A stretch of DNA of 64,000 bases from Nonomuraea turcica (GCF_030718205.1 NZ_JAUZQF010000017.1:186001-250000); one strand, 5' to 3'. Positions 1-9,210 are shown, counted from the first letter of the stretch. A program made the numbers and translations. Notes: generated by a model not told the origin, from the sequence alone.

Positions 1-832
1 GCACGCCATCGACGTGGCCCGGCAGCGCTCCGCCCGGATCGTCCCGGTCGGCATCTCGCACGAGGGCTGGCAGGCCGACCTGCTGATCGGGGCCATGCGC
101 CAGTCCGGCGCCCGCCTGGCCTATCTCATGCCCGACTTCCAGAACCCGACCGGCGCGCTCATGGACGACGCCACCCGCGCCGCCGTCGTCGGCGCGGCCC
201 GGCGTACCGACACGCTGGTGCTGGTGGACGAGACCTGGCTGGAGCTGGCACTGGACGAGGTGCCGCACACCTCTCCCATGGGCTCGTTCGACACCGACAG
301 CCGCGTGATCAGCATCGGGTCGGCGTCGAAGTTGTGGTGGGGCGGGCTGCGCATCGGCTGGATCCGCACCACGGCGGCGCTGGCCCGCCGCCTGGCCATG
401 CACCGCTCGGCCGTGGACATCGCCAGCCCGGTGCTGGAGCAACTGGTGGTGGCGGGGCTGTTCGACCGGCTGGAGGAGACCCGCGCCGAGCGCCGCCGCA
501 CCCTGCGGGCCTCACGGGAGGCGCTGGTGCCGGCGCTGCGCGAGCAGGTGCCCGAGTGGACGTTCACGGTGCCGCGCGGCGGCGGCACGCTCTGGGTCCG
601 GCTCAACGGCGACGCCGCCACTCCGCTGGCCGAGGCGGCCGCCGCCCATGGCGTGCGCCTGGCGCCCGGCCCGTGGTTCGGGTTGGAGGGCACGCTCGAG
701 GGCTACCTGCGGCTGCCGTACACGCTGCCGCCCCAGGTCCTGTCGGAAGCGGTCACCCGCCTGCGCGCCGCCCGCGACCACGGCCCCCTCGGCGCCTCCC
801 GCCCGCCGGACCCGCTCATCGCCATGGTGTGA
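1..832 (+). CDS. PLP-dependent aminotransferase domain, probably MocR-type regulator C-terminus (5' end outside window)
   Basis: Class I/II aminotransferase fold read from the first base, with no start codon that makes sense, so the gene begins upstream. Visible motifs are PDFQNPTG (substrate/cofactor loop), the LVDETW segment carrying the PLP-contacting Asp, and SASKLWWGGLRIGW, whose Lys should form the Schiff base. The run from substrate domain to C-terminus without its own N-terminal arm suits a GntR/MocR fusion, a family that uses an aminotransferase domain as an effector sensor. The winged-helix part is not in view, so a free aminotransferase remains possible. It is convergent with the TRIC gene, 39 bp apart. 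Confidence 0.75.
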   Translation, partial: HAIDVARQRSARIVPVGISHEGWQADLLIGAMRQSGARLAYLMPDFQNPTGALMDDATRAAVVGAARRTDTLVLVDETWLELALDEVPHTSPMGSFDTDSRVISIGSASKLWWGGLRIGWIRTTAALARRLAMHRSAVDIASPVLEQLVVAGLFDRLEETRAERRRTLRASREALVPALREQVPEWTFTVPRGGGTLWVRLNGDAATPLAEAAAAHGVRLAPGPWFGLEGTLEGYLRLPYTLPPQVLSEAVTRLRAARDHGPLGASRPPDPLIAMV

Positions 833-871
833 GCGCTCAGAACCATCGACGACCTCCGCGGCCGTCGGACG

Positions 872-1480
872 TCACTCGCCGACCCCCCTGGCCAGCGGCG
901 CGCGCCACTTCCGGCGCATCGCCGCGATCCGCAGCCCGAACGCCAGCACCGCCGCCCCCAGCGTCGCCGCCCACCCGTGCAACCCGTACGACCACTCCGC
1001 CGCCATCACCCCCGACCCCAGCATCGCCGGAACGGCGTACAGCTGGCGGTCGTACAGCAGCGTCGGGATCTCCCCGGCCAGCACGTCACGCAACATCCCG
1101 CCGCCCACCCCCGTCACCACCCCCAGCAGGGCCGCGTGCAGCGGGCTCAGCCCGTACTCCAGCGCCTTCTCCGTCCCCACCGCGCAGAAGAGCCCCAGCC
1201 CGGCCGCGTCCAGCACCAGGATGGCCGGCATCAGCCGGGCCACGTGCGGGTGCCAGAAGAACACGATCACCGTCGCCGCCACCGGCACCAGCACGTAGCC
1301 GACGCTCTGGAAAGCGGCCGGCCGCACGTTGAGGATGAGGTCGCGCACCACGCCGCCGCCCAGGGCGGTCATTCCGGCCAGCACCAGCATCCCGACCACG
1401 TCCAGCCGTTTGCGCACCCCCATGAGCGCACCGGACAACGCGAAGACGAAGATGCCGACGAAATCGAGAAGCTGAGACAC
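872..1480 (-). CDS. Trimeric intracellular cation (TRIC/UPF0126) channel family membrane protein
   Basis: The 202-residue protein is almost entirely hydrophobic, with about seven membrane segments arranged as an internal repeat. The family's glycine motif appears twice, as GGGVVRDLIL near residue 42 and GGGMLRDVLAGE near residue 127. That repeat and the C-terminal basic tail (MRRKWR) are typical of bacterial TRIC homologues (YadS/YicG type), which form potassium-permeable homotrimers. It starts with GTG 10 bp after the stop of the POT transporter gene, so the two are probably co-transcribed. The substrate in this organism is inferred from the family only. Confidence 0.85.
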   Translation of the reverse strand: MSQLLDFVGIFVFALSGALMGVRKRLDVVGMLVLAGMTALGGGVVRDLILNVRPAAFQSVGYVLVPVAATVIVFFWHPHVARLMPAILVLDAAGLGLFCAVGTEKALEYGLSPLHAALLGVVTGVGGGMLRDVLAGEIPTLLYDRQLYAVPAMLGSGVMAAEWSYGLHGWAATLGAAVLAFGLRIAAMRRKWRAPLARGVGE

Positions 1481-1490
1481 GGCACCCTGT

Positions 1491-2969
1491 CTACAGGATG
1501 GCCTCGGCGTGGTAGTGCTCCGCCATCAGCACCCGCAGCCGCCGCGTGAACATGAACAGCGCCACCCCGGCCACGATCGCCAGCGCGGCCAGCACCAGGT
1601 AGTACGCGGGATCCGACAACACCCGGCCCAGCCGCCCGGTCTGCCCGCCGACCGCGTCGCCCACCGACACCGCGATGAACCACACCCCGAGCATCTGCGC
1701 CTTGAACGCCTCCGGCGCCAGCTTCGTCGTCACCGACAACCCGACCGGGCTGAGCGACAACTCGCCGAACACCTGGATCACGTAGACCAGCACCAGCCAC
1801 CACACCGACACCCGCCCGGCCCCCGCCAGCCCGGCCGCGATCGCCATGGCCACGAAGCTCAGCCCCACCATGACCAGCGCGAACCCGAACTTCTGCGGCG
1901 TGCTCACCCGCGTGCCCAGCCGCACCCACAACGCCGCGAACACCGGCACGAAGATCATGATGAACAGCGGGTTGAACGACTGCGTCGTGGCCTGGTGGAT
2001 CCGCACTCCGAACAACGACAGGTCGGTATGGTGCTGGGCGAAGAACAGCAGCTTGGTCGGCGCCAGGTCGTAGATCATCCAGAAGACCGCCGCGGCGATG
2101 AACAACCAGATGTACGCCTTCATCCGGTCCCGCTCGTCCTCGGTGAGATGGTGACCGCCCATCAGGATGTAGGCGAAGTACGCGACCGGCACCGCCAGGA
2201 TGATCACCGTGATCACGATCGTGAGCCGGTCGATGGTCAGCGTGCCGGTCAACGCCCACAAACCCAGCGCGACCACCGCCACGCCCGTCCCGAGCCCCGC
2301 CAGCCGGCCGAAGCGGCGCCGCTCGCCGGGGGACAGGCGCAGCCCCGGCCGCTCGCCGACGCCGCGCAGGGACCGGCCGCCCCACACGTACTGGATCAGG
2401 CCGAGCGCCATGCCGACCGCGGCGGCCCCGAACCCCAGGTGCCAGCGGTCGCCCGCGGCCAGCCAGCCGACCACGAGAGGCGCGAAGAACGCGCCCAGGT
2501 TGATGCCCAGATAGAACAGGGAGAACCCGGCGTCCCTGCGCCCGTCCTCGTCCTCGTCGTAGAGCCGGCCCACCATGACCGAGACGTTGGGCTTGAGCAG
2601 GCCCGTGCCGGAGATGACGAGCAGCAGGCCCAGCCACACGAACAACGGCGTCGTCACCGGGATCGCCATGCTGATGTGGCCCAGCATGATGACGAACCCG
2701 CCCCAGAACACCGACCTGCGCGGCCCGAGTATGCGGTCGGCGATCCACCCGCCGGGCAGCGCCACCAGGTAGACCAGCGCCTGGTAGACGCCGACGACCG
2801 CCTGCGCCGTCGCCTCCGTCATGCCCAGCCCGCCCTGCGCCGGGTACGCCGCCAGGAACGTGGCCAGGATGGCGCGCATCCCGTACCAGCTGAACCGCTC
2901 CCACATCTCGGTGCCGAACAGCGTCGCCAGTCCCCACGGGTGCCCGAAGAACCTCCTGCCGCCGGCCAT
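1491..2969 (-). CDS. POT/PTR2 family proton-coupled di/tripeptide transporter
   Basis: A 492-residue MFS protein with the POT signature near the N-terminus (EMWERFSWYGMRA, the ExxER proton-coupling motif) and about 14 membrane segments, matching the bacterial DtpT/YdgR family in length. These symporters import di- and tripeptides with protons. The ATG lies about 130 bp from the divergent acyl-CoA ligase start, so the region 2970-3100 must carry both promoters. It leads a two-gene unit with the TRIC channel, and co-expression of a proton symporter and a cation channel would make sense for charge balance. That link is inference. Confidence 0.9.
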   Translation of the reverse strand: MAGGRRFFGHPWGLATLFGTEMWERFSWYGMRAILATFLAAYPAQGGLGMTEATAQAVVGVYQALVYLVALPGGWIADRILGPRRSVFWGGFVIMLGHISMAIPVTTPLFVWLGLLLVISGTGLLKPNVSVMVGRLYDEDEDGRRDAGFSLFYLGINLGAFFAPLVVGWLAAGDRWHLGFGAAAVGMALGLIQYVWGGRSLRGVGERPGLRLSPGERRRFGRLAGLGTGVAVVALGLWALTGTLTIDRLTIVITVIILAVPVAYFAYILMGGHHLTEDERDRMKAYIWLFIAAAVFWMIYDLAPTKLLFFAQHHTDLSLFGVRIHQATTQSFNPLFIMIFVPVFAALWVRLGTRVSTPQKFGFALVMVGLSFVAMAIAAGLAGAGRVSVWWLVLVYVIQVFGELSLSPVGLSVTTKLAPEAFKAQMLGVWFIAVSVGDAVGGQTGRLGRVLSDPAYYLVLAALAIVAGVALFMFTRRLRVLMAEHYHAEAIL

Positions 2970-3100
2970 GGATGAACCCCCCCGAATCGCATCCGTTCGA
3001 TCACTCTACGTGAACGCCGCCTGCGAGGGCTTGCCGCTACCCGGCACGTGTGGTGCGATGCATGCCACTCGTGCAAGTGAATACTGACGGGAGGCGCGCC

Positions 3101-4945
3101 ATGGCCGAAGTCCTCGAGGTCCGAGCCGAGATCGAGCAGCAGATAGCCGGCCGTACCGTATGCCTGCAGCTCCAGCAGGTGGCCGAGCGGCATCCCGACG
3201 CACCCGCCTATTCCGACCCTGAGGGCGACGGCTGGCGCACGCTGACATACGCGCAGGCGCGGCAGCGGGTCCTGGAGATCGCGGCCGCCTTCGCCACGCT
3301 CGGGCTCGAGCCCGGCGACTCCGTGGCGCTGATGATGGTGAACCGGAGCGAGCACGTGCTCGCCGACCTCGGCGCGGTGCACGCGGGCGGCGTCGGCTGC
3401 ACCGTCTACTCCACGTTCGCCCCCGAGCAGATCGCGTTCGTGGCCGAGAACGTGGGCGCCAAGTACGCCGTCCTCGGCGGCCCCGCCGAGCTGGCCCGCT
3501 GGCAGCCCGTGCTCGACCGCCTCACCGGCCTGCGCAGGATCGTCATGCTGGAAGGCGCGCCGCCCGGCGACGACCGGTTCATGACGTGGGCCGACTTCCT
3601 GGAGCTCGGCCGCGCACGCCTCGCCGACGACCCCGCCCAGGTCGAGGACCGCTGGCGCGCCGTGACCCCCGGCGACGTCGTCACCGTCCTCTACACCTCC
3701 GGCACCACCGGCATGCCCAAGGGCGTCCCGCTCACCCACGGCAACGTCTTCTACGAGGTCGCCGCCACGGACCGGCTCACCTCGCTGCCGAGGCTGGGCA
3801 CGCAGATCTCCTACCTGACCTACGCGCACATCGCCGAGCGCATCCTCAGCCTCTACCTGCCGCTGCTCAAGGTCTCCCACGTGCACTTCTGCACCGACCT
3901 GGCGAACCTGGGCGCCACGTTAGGACAGGTCAGGCCGATGATGTTCTTCGGCGTGCCACGCGTGTGGGAGAAGATGATGGCCCGCCTGCTCGCCGTGCTC
4001 GCCACCCAGCCGGAGGAGCAGCAGGCCGCCGTGCGCGCGGCCATGGCGGCCGGCCAGGCCTACGTCGAGGCCGGCCAGTACGGCCACATCATCACGCAAG
4101 AGATCCGGGAGGCCTACGAGAAGGCCGACGCCTCCCTCCTGTCGATCATCCGCGGCATGATCGGGTTCGACCGCGCCGAGTGGACGGCTACGGGTGCCGC
4201 CCCTCTCGCCCCCGAGGTGCAGAACTTCTACGCCGGCCTCGGGCTCAAGGTCATCGACGTGTACGGCATGACCGAGACCACCGGGGCGTTCACCGGCAAC
4301 AGCCCCGCCTGCTACCGCCTGGGCACCGTCGGCAGGGCCGAGCCCGGCGTCGAGATCCGCATCGCCGAGGACGGCGAGATCCTCACCCGCAGCCCGCTCA
4401 ACACCCGCGGCTACCTCAACCGCACCGAGGCCACCGCCGAGCTGATCGACGCCGGCGGCTGGCTGCACACCGGCGACATCGGCACGGTCGACGAGGACGG
4501 CTTCTACCGGGTGGTGGACCGCAAGAAGGAGCTCATCATCACCGCCGGCGGCGAGAACATCTCCCCGGCCGAGATCGAGAACCATCTCAAGCAGCACCCG
4601 CTGATCGGCCAGGCCCTCGCGTACGGCGACCGGCGGCCGCACCCGGTGGCCGTGCTGACGCTCGACGGCGAGGTCGCGCCCGGCTGGGCGCAGGCCCGCG
4701 GCATCACCTTCGCCTCGCTCGCCGAGCTGGCCGAGCACCCCGAGGTGCTCAAGGAGGTGGGGGCCGCCGTCGAGGCCGCGAACGCCAAGCTGGCCCAGGT
4801 GCAGCAGGTCAAGAAGTGGGCGCTGCTGGGCACCGAGTGGACCGCCGAGACCGAGGAGCTCACCCCGAGCCTCAAGCTCAAGAGGCGGATCATCCACGCG
4901 AAGTACGCCGACATCATCGAAGGGCTCTACGGCGAGCCGCGATAG
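3101..4945 (+). CDS. Long-chain fatty-acid--CoA ligase (AMP-forming, FadD15-like)
   Basis: A 614-residue ANL-superfamily enzyme that activates fatty acids to acyl-CoA through an acyl-adenylate. The P-loop LYTSGTTGMPKG, the adenylate motif YGMTETTG, the GWLHTGDIG motif and the DRKKELIITAGGENI hinge are all present. Length and the helical insert after the P-loop region fit the long-chain FadD15/ACSL group rather than the short FadD group. I chose the ATG at 3101 because GGGAGG sits 6 nt upstream; in-frame codons further upstream have no ribosome site. A monocistronic transcript is likely, since the next gene has its own promoter-like box. Confidence 0.92.
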   Translation: MAEVLEVRAEIEQQIAGRTVCLQLQQVAERHPDAPAYSDPEGDGWRTLTYAQARQRVLEIAAAFATLGLEPGDSVALMMVNRSEHVLADLGAVHAGGVGCTVYSTFAPEQIAFVAENVGAKYAVLGGPAELARWQPVLDRLTGLRRIVMLEGAPPGDDRFMTWADFLELGRARLADDPAQVEDRWRAVTPGDVVTVLYTSGTTGMPKGVPLTHGNVFYEVAATDRLTSLPRLGTQISYLTYAHIAERILSLYLPLLKVSHVHFCTDLANLGATLGQVRPMMFFGVPRVWEKMMARLLAVLATQPEEQQAAVRAAMAAGQAYVEAGQYGHIITQEIREAYEKADASLLSIIRGMIGFDRAEWTATGAAPLAPEVQNFYAGLGLKVIDVYGMTETTGAFTGNSPACYRLGTVGRAEPGVEIRIAEDGEILTRSPLNTRGYLNRTEATAELIDAGGWLHTGDIGTVDEDGFYRVVDRKKELIITAGGENISPAEIENHLKQHPLIGQALAYGDRRPHPVAVLTLDGEVAPGWAQARGITFASLAELAEHPEVLKEVGAAVEAANAKLAQVQQVKKWALLGTEWTAETEELTPSLKLKRRIIHAKYADIIEGLYGEPR

Positions 4946-5005
4946 CGACACCGGTTTTGCCATTCGGGGCGTGTGTTGTGGTCCTCGCCATGACCGGGCG
5001 GTTCC

Positions 5006-5011
5006 TACCGT
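5006..5011 (+). promoter_or_regulatory. -10 box TACCGT of a probable leaderless promoter
   Basis: TACCGT ends 7 nt before the ATG at 5019, the spacing at which transcription would start on the start codon itself. No ribosome site precedes that ATG and no clear -35 is visible. Confidence 0.5.
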
Positions 5012-5018
5012 CTCGATC

Positions 5019-6203
5019 ATGACCAGAGGACTGCTTCTCGTCTCGCTCACGGCGGGGGCGCTCACGGCGCTCCCCGCGCCCGCGCCCGCCGCCGTGACCC
5101 CAGCCGTGACCGAACTCGCCATCCGAGCCATCACCGTACGTCCCGCCGAGCCCGTGGTCGGGGCTCAAGGCTCCGTCCGCCTGGTGGTCGACGTGGTCGC
5201 CAAGGGTGCGCGGCCCAAGAACGGCGTCACCGTCAAGGTCGATCCGGGCGCCCCGCCCGGGCCGTTGCTGGTGTCCAAACCGCCCATCACGGACCCGACG
5301 GTCCCGGAACCGTCGCCATCGGACCCGGCCGGCCAGGTCCCGTCACCGCCGGCCGCCCAACCGGGCTCGCTCCACCCGATCGACCCGCTCCCCGCATACG
5401 ACCCGTCCCAGTCCGGTCAGCCGCCGCAGAGCGCGGGACCGATCCAGCGCAGGGAGCCCTTCCAAGGAACAGAGCCGGTCCAGGGCGCAGAGCCGGTTCA
5501 GGGCACAAAGCCGGTCCAGGGCGCAGAGCCGGTCCAGGGCACAAAGCCGGTCCAGGGTGCAGAGCCGGTCCAGGGCACAAAGCCGGTCCAGGGCACAAAG
5601 CCGGTCCAGGGTGCGCCGGCCCCAGGACCGCTCCAGCGCGGGGCGCCCGCGGTCCAGGACGGGAGCCTTGAGCGCGGCGCGCGACCCGTCGCCGCCCCCG
5701 CCCTCCCGCCGCGGCTCGTGTGGCGCCTTGCGGCGAGCCCGCCCGCCCGGATGGCCGACGGCTGGCAGACGTGGCGTTTCCTGCCCGACAAGCGCCTGAG
5801 CCGCTTTTACCCGACCGGCACCTGGACCGTCACCGCCATCGCGCGGGGCCAGGACGGGGCGACGGTGACCGAGTACGCGTCGTTCCAGCTCAGGCGGGAG
5901 ACCAAGCTCTCGGAGGTGCAGGCGGAGCGTGCCAGGGGCGCGGTACGCCTGCGCGGCTCCCTCACGAGGGTGGACCCGCGCGGCCTCACCGACTTCGGCC
6001 CGTTCGCCAAGCAGCCGCTGGAGATCCTGTGGCGCCAGGACGACGCCGCCGGCTGGGAACGGGTCGGCGAGGCGATGACGGACGCCTCAGGCGCGTTCGA
6101 CGGCACGATCCTGGGCCGTGCGGGCGGCCAGTTCCGCGTCCGCTACGCAGGAACGGCCCACTACGCCCCAGATGTCTCTAAATCCCAGCAAATAGCCCAC
6201 TAG
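5019..6203 (+). CDS. Secreted protein with hexapeptide repeats and a C-terminal Ig-like domain
   Basis: 394 residues. A signal peptide (MTRGLLLVSLTAGALTALPA, cleavage near APAAV) leads into an N-terminal beta-type region (about 30-80). A Pro/Ser/Gln-rich stretch follows, then nine or so copies of a hexapeptide QG(T/A)(E/K)PV around residues 147-200, and a C-terminal domain of about 150 residues. That domain (TWTVTAIARGQDG ... GQFRVRYAGTAHYAPD) looks like an immunoglobulin-like bacterial surface domain. I do not recognise a named family. The start at 5019 is preferred because it opens the signal peptide and has the -10 box just before it. Confidence 0.7.
   Translation: MTRGLLLVSLTAGALTALPAPAPAAVTPAVTELAIRAITVRPAEPVVGAQGSVRLVVDVVAKGARPKNGVTVKVDPGAPPGPLLVSKPPITDPTVPEPSPSDPAGQVPSPPAAQPGSLHPIDPLPAYDPSQSGQPPQSAGPIQRREPFQGTEPVQGAEPVQGTKPVQGAEPVQGTKPVQGAEPVQGTKPVQGTKPVQGAPAPGPLQRGAPAVQDGSLERGARPVAAPALPPRLVWRLAASPPARMADGWQTWRFLPDKRLSRFYPTGTWTVTAIARGQDGATVTEYASFQLRRETKLSEVQAERARGAVRLRGSLTRVDPRGLTDFGPFAKQPLEILWRQDDAAGWERVGEAMTDASGAFDGTILGRAGGQFRVRYAGTAHYAPDVSKSQQIAH
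5461..5613 (+). repeat. 18-bp coding tandem repeat (hexapeptide QG-T/A-E/K-PV, about nine units)
   Basis: Nearly identical 18-bp units with the core ccggtccagg run in frame, alternating gcagag (AE) and acaaag (TK) variants. Such a near-perfect array is expected to vary in copy number between strains. Confidence 0.9.
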
Positions 6204-6332
6204 GCGGCCCGGCATCGCGCGGGCGTTGCGGAATCGTGATCAACTTTACCCCAACTTTTCCTTACCCTTACGCGTCATTGGCAGATGACGTGCCCTGCTT
6301 GGGGCGCGTTTGACACGGGGAAGGAAAGTCAC

Positions 6333-6864
6333 GTGAAGATGCGACGTCTCGCCGCCGGCCTGGCGGCCGCCCGGCGGGGGGCGAGACGTCGCCGTCCTGG
6401 CGGCCGCCGCACTGGGCGCCACCGTGGTGGCCACCGCGGCTTCGCCCGCACTCGCGGACGAGGTGGACCCTGACTTCGCAGGCGGCAACACGAGCCTGAC
6501 GTTCGACGCGAACCCGGAGCCCGCCTGGCGCGGCAAGCCCATCGACCTCGAGGGCAAGCTCTCCGTGGAGTGCGAGGAGGACTACATCAGCGGGTTCGTG
6601 TCGGTGCACCACGCCGACACCTGCAAGAAGCAGGAGCGCTGGCACCGTCTCGGCTGGAAGCGGATCGTGATCCTCTTCCAGCCCGACGGCAGCGGCAAGT
6701 GGGAGTACGTCGACTCGGTCAGGACCGGCCGCAACGGCTACTTCCACACCACGGTGCCGGCCCGCACGTCGGGCACCTGGCGCGCGGTCTTCGAGGGCGC
6801 CAAGTGGCTGGAGCCCTCGGAGGGCACGGACTGGGTCAAGGTCATCGGCCGCCACCACCACTAG
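6333..6864 (+). CDS. Small secreted protein, signal peptide interrupted by a +1 frameshift
   Basis: A GTG at 6333 with a good ribosome site (GGAAGGAAAG, 6321-6328) starts the basic n-region MKMRRLAAGLAA. The hydrophobic core VAVLAAAALGATVVATAASPALA, broken here only by the naming limit, lies in the next frame, which has no start before the GTG at 6424. Dropping one G from the six-G run 6376-6381 joins the two into a textbook signal peptide. The mature part (about 136 residues from ADEVDPDFAGG) contains two Cys and a beta-rich, Ig-like pattern ending GRHHH, distantly like the C-terminal domain of the preceding gene. Function unknown. Either a sequencing error or a real inactivating or phase-variable run. 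Confidence 0.6.
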
Positions 6865-6934
6865 CGTCACCTGGGACGCCCGGCCGGCTCCGGCCGGGCG
6901 TCCGCCATGTCCGGGCCCCAGTGGTCAGCAGGCG

Positions 6935-7582
6935 TCAGTAGGACACGGCGACCTGCACGCGGTGATGCCGGCCGTCGCCGGCCTCGTCCACCACCGCCAC
7001 CGCCAGGTCGGCGAACGAGAACACCGGCCCGCCCGCCGTCGCGTCCGGCACCCGCCCGTCGCTGATCCGGTACCGGCCGGTCCGGTCCGCCTCCTCGTCC
7101 AGGAATACCGGTGGCGGCGCGAGCACCACCCAGTCCAGGCCGGACTCCTCGTACACGGGCAGCTCCGCCGCGTGCCCCAGCGAGAACGCCCGGGCGTCGC
7201 CGGGGAAGCCGGGTGTGTCCGCCAGCCGGACCCCCGGCGCCACCTCCAGCAGGCTGCCGACGCCGACCGCCACCAAGCGGCGCACCCCCGCCTGTGCCAG
7301 TCCTTCGACCAGAGCGCGGGCCGCCGCCGCGTAGAACGCCTCCGCCGGCATGTCCATCCGGGCGGCCGCCTGGACCGCCGCATCCTGCCCGGCCGCGACG
7401 GCCGCCACGCTCGAGGCGTCGGTGACGTCCCCGGCGACCACCCGGACCCCCTCGCGCGCCAGGCCCTCGTGCCTGCCGGGATCGCGTACCACCGCCGTCA
7501 CCTCATGCCCGCGCCCGGCCGCCTCCGCGACCACCCGGCGCCCGGCCCGTCCGCCCGCGCCGAAAACCACGATCCTGCCCAT
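6935..7582 (-). CDS. NAD(P)H-binding (NmrA-like) atypical SDR oxidoreductase
   Basis: A 215-residue Rossmann protein beginning MGRIVVFGAGGRAGRRV, the GxxGxxG dinucleotide motif, with VRVVAGDVTD and later VVLAPP segments typical of the NmrA/SDR_a5 group. It lacks the classical YxxxK dyad, so it may be a redox sensor or flavin/NADPH reductase. The start at 7582 follows a strong site, GGGGAGAGGAG. It is divergent from an HxlR regulator 99 bp away, the common arrangement in which the regulator controls the reductase in response to oxidants or electrophiles. The physiological substrate is unknown. Confidence 0.8.
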   Translation of the reverse strand: MGRIVVFGAGGRAGRRVVAEAAGRGHEVTAVVRDPGRHEGLAREGVRVVAGDVTDASSVAAVAAGQDAAVQAAARMDMPAEAFYAAAARALVEGLAQAGVRRLVAVGVGSLLEVAPGVRLADTPGFPGDARAFSLGHAAELPVYEESGLDWVVLAPPPVFLDEEADRTGRYRISDGRVPDATAGGPVFSFADLAVAVVDEAGDGRHHRVQVAVSY

Positions 7583-7668
7583 GCCGGCACTCCTCTCCCC
7601 GGCCGGGCTTCCCGGCCGCTGCGCCGACGGTAGAGGGCGACCTGTCGCTTTCCGCAACGATAGTTACC

Positions 7669-7674
7669 TACGAT
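7669..7674 (+). promoter_or_regulatory. -10 box TACGAT of a probable leaderless promoter
   Basis: TACGAT ends 7 nt before the ATG at 7682 and overlaps the alternative ATG at 7673, which argues for 7682 as the true start of the HxlR gene. Confidence 0.45.
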
Positions 7675-7681
7675 GGCGGTT

Positions 7682-8056
7682 ATGGGAGTGCCGCTCGATC
7701 CCGACATGTTCACCGGCTGCCCGCCGGTCGCCGCGCCCATCCGCATCGGCGACAAGTGGACCGCGAAGATCATCCGCTGCCTGGAGTCGGGACCGCGGCG
7801 CTTCACCGAGCTCCAGACGCCGCTGCGCGGCATCACCCCGAAGGTCCTCACCGAGTCCCTGCGCGCCATGGAACGCGACGGCCTGCTCACCCGCACCCCG
7901 TACGACGAGATCCCGCCACGGGTCGAGTACGCGCTCACCGACCTCGGCCGCAGCCTCCTCGAACCCATGAACGCCGGCTGCGAATGGTCCAGGAGGCACC
8001 TGGCCGAGCTGATGCGCGCCCGCGAGAGCTGGGAGTCGGCCAGGCTGGGGGCATGA
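7682..8056 (+). CDS. HxlR-family winged-helix transcriptional regulator
   Basis: A 124-residue protein with the HxlR pattern: an early Cys (FTGCP, a potential redox or electrophile sensor), then IGDKWTAKIIRCLESGPRRFTELQ and ITPKVLTESLRAMERDGLLTR, the winged helix-turn-helix, and a C-terminal dimerisation helix. Family members bind near their own promoter and the divergent reductase gene, usually derepressing on thiol modification. The intergenic region contains a partial inverted repeat around aacgat/atcgtt that may be its operator, but I could not define it well. An ATG at 7673 would add three residues. Confidence 0.88.
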   Translation: MGVPLDPDMFTGCPPVAAPIRIGDKWTAKIIRCLESGPRRFTELQTPLRGITPKVLTESLRAMERDGLLTRTPYDEIPPRVEYALTDLGRSLLEPMNAGCEWSRRHLAELMRARESWESARLGA

Positions 8057-8192
8057 GAGCCCCGACGCCACCGAGGGAGCGGAATCGATCTAGGCGCGGA
8101 TGCGTTGTCGTGCGCAGAAGGGGCGATTTTGAGCGGCCGCCGACAGGCGTCGTAGGCTGGCCCTCTGGCGAACGAATAGGAGGTGACGCCCC

Positions 8193-9182
8193 GTGTTGCG
8201 AGACTCGTTCGGACGGGTGGCGACAGATCTTCGGGTGTCCCTCACGGACAAGTGCAACCTGCGCTGTACGTACTGCATGCCGCCCGAGGGCCTCGACTGG
8301 CTGCCCAACGCCAAGCTCCTCACCGCCGACGAGATCGTCCGCCTGGTGCGGATCGGGGTCGAACGTCTCGGCGTCACCGAGGTCCGCTACACCGGCGGGG
8401 AGCCGCTGCTGCGGCGCGAGCTGGTCGACATCGTGGCCCGCACCACCGAGCTCCAGCCGCGGCCGCAGGTCTCGCTGACCAGCAACGGCATCGGGCTGGC
8501 CCGCCTGGCCGGGCCGCTGGCCGCCGCCGGGCTCGACCGGGTCAACGTCTCGCTCGACACGCTCGACCCCGAGACGTTCAAGCGGCTCGCGCACCGCGAC
8601 CGGCACGCCGACGTGATCGCCGGGCTCGCCGCGGCGGACCGGGCCGGGCTGCGTCCGGTCAAGGTCAACGCCGTGCTCATGCGCGGCCTCAACGACCACG
8701 AGGCGGTCCCGCTGCTGCGCTGGTGCCTCGAGCAGGGCTACGAGCTGCGTTTCATCGAGCAGATGCCGCTGGACGCCCAGCACGGCTGGAGCCGCGCGGA
8801 CATGGTCACCGCCGACGAGATCCTGGGCCTGCTGGCCGCCGGGTTCGACCTCGTGGCCGACGACCTGGAGGAGCGGGGCAGCGCGCCCGCCGAGCGGTTC
8901 CTCGTCGACGGCGGGCCGGACAGGGTCGGCGTGATCGGGTCGGTGACGCGGCCGTTCTGCGGCGCGTGCGACCGGGTCAGGCTCACCGCCGACGGTCAGG
9001 TCCGCAACTGCCTGTTCGCCACCGAGGAGTCGGACCTGAAGACCGCCATGCGGGCGGGCGCGTCCGACGAGGAGCTGGCCGAGCGGTGGATCGCGGCGGT
9101 GGCCCGCAAACGCGCCGGGCACGGCATCGACGACCCTTCCTTCCTCCAGCCGTCCCGCCCGATGTCCGCCATCGGCGGCTAG
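8193..9182 (+). CDS. moaA: GTP 3',8-cyclase MoaA, molybdenum cofactor biosynthesis
   Basis: Radical SAM enzyme that starts molybdopterin synthesis by converting GTP to 3',8-cyclo-dihydro-GTP. The N-terminal cluster motif is C21-x3-C25-x2-C28 (KCNLRCTYC). The second 4Fe-4S site is formed by FCGACDRVRL and VRNCLF. The tail ends SAIGG, the conserved C-terminal Gly-Gly that the active enzyme needs. The 329-residue length is normal. The GTG start has a perfect Shine-Dalgarno, AGGAGGTGA at 8178-8186. mobA follows 28 bp downstream, so a two-gene Moco unit is likely. Confidence 0.95.
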   Translation: MLRDSFGRVATDLRVSLTDKCNLRCTYCMPPEGLDWLPNAKLLTADEIVRLVRIGVERLGVTEVRYTGGEPLLRRELVDIVARTTELQPRPQVSLTSNGIGLARLAGPLAAAGLDRVNVSLDTLDPETFKRLAHRDRHADVIAGLAAADRAGLRPVKVNAVLMRGLNDHEAVPLLRWCLEQGYELRFIEQMPLDAQHGWSRADMVTADEILGLLAAGFDLVADDLEERGSAPAERFLVDGGPDRVGVIGSVTRPFCGACDRVRLTADGQVRNCLFATEESDLKTAMRAGASDEELAERWIAAVARKRAGHGIDDPSFLQPSRPMSAIGG

Positions 9183-9210
9183 GCCCCGCGGCGATGGGGC
9201 GGAGCACACG

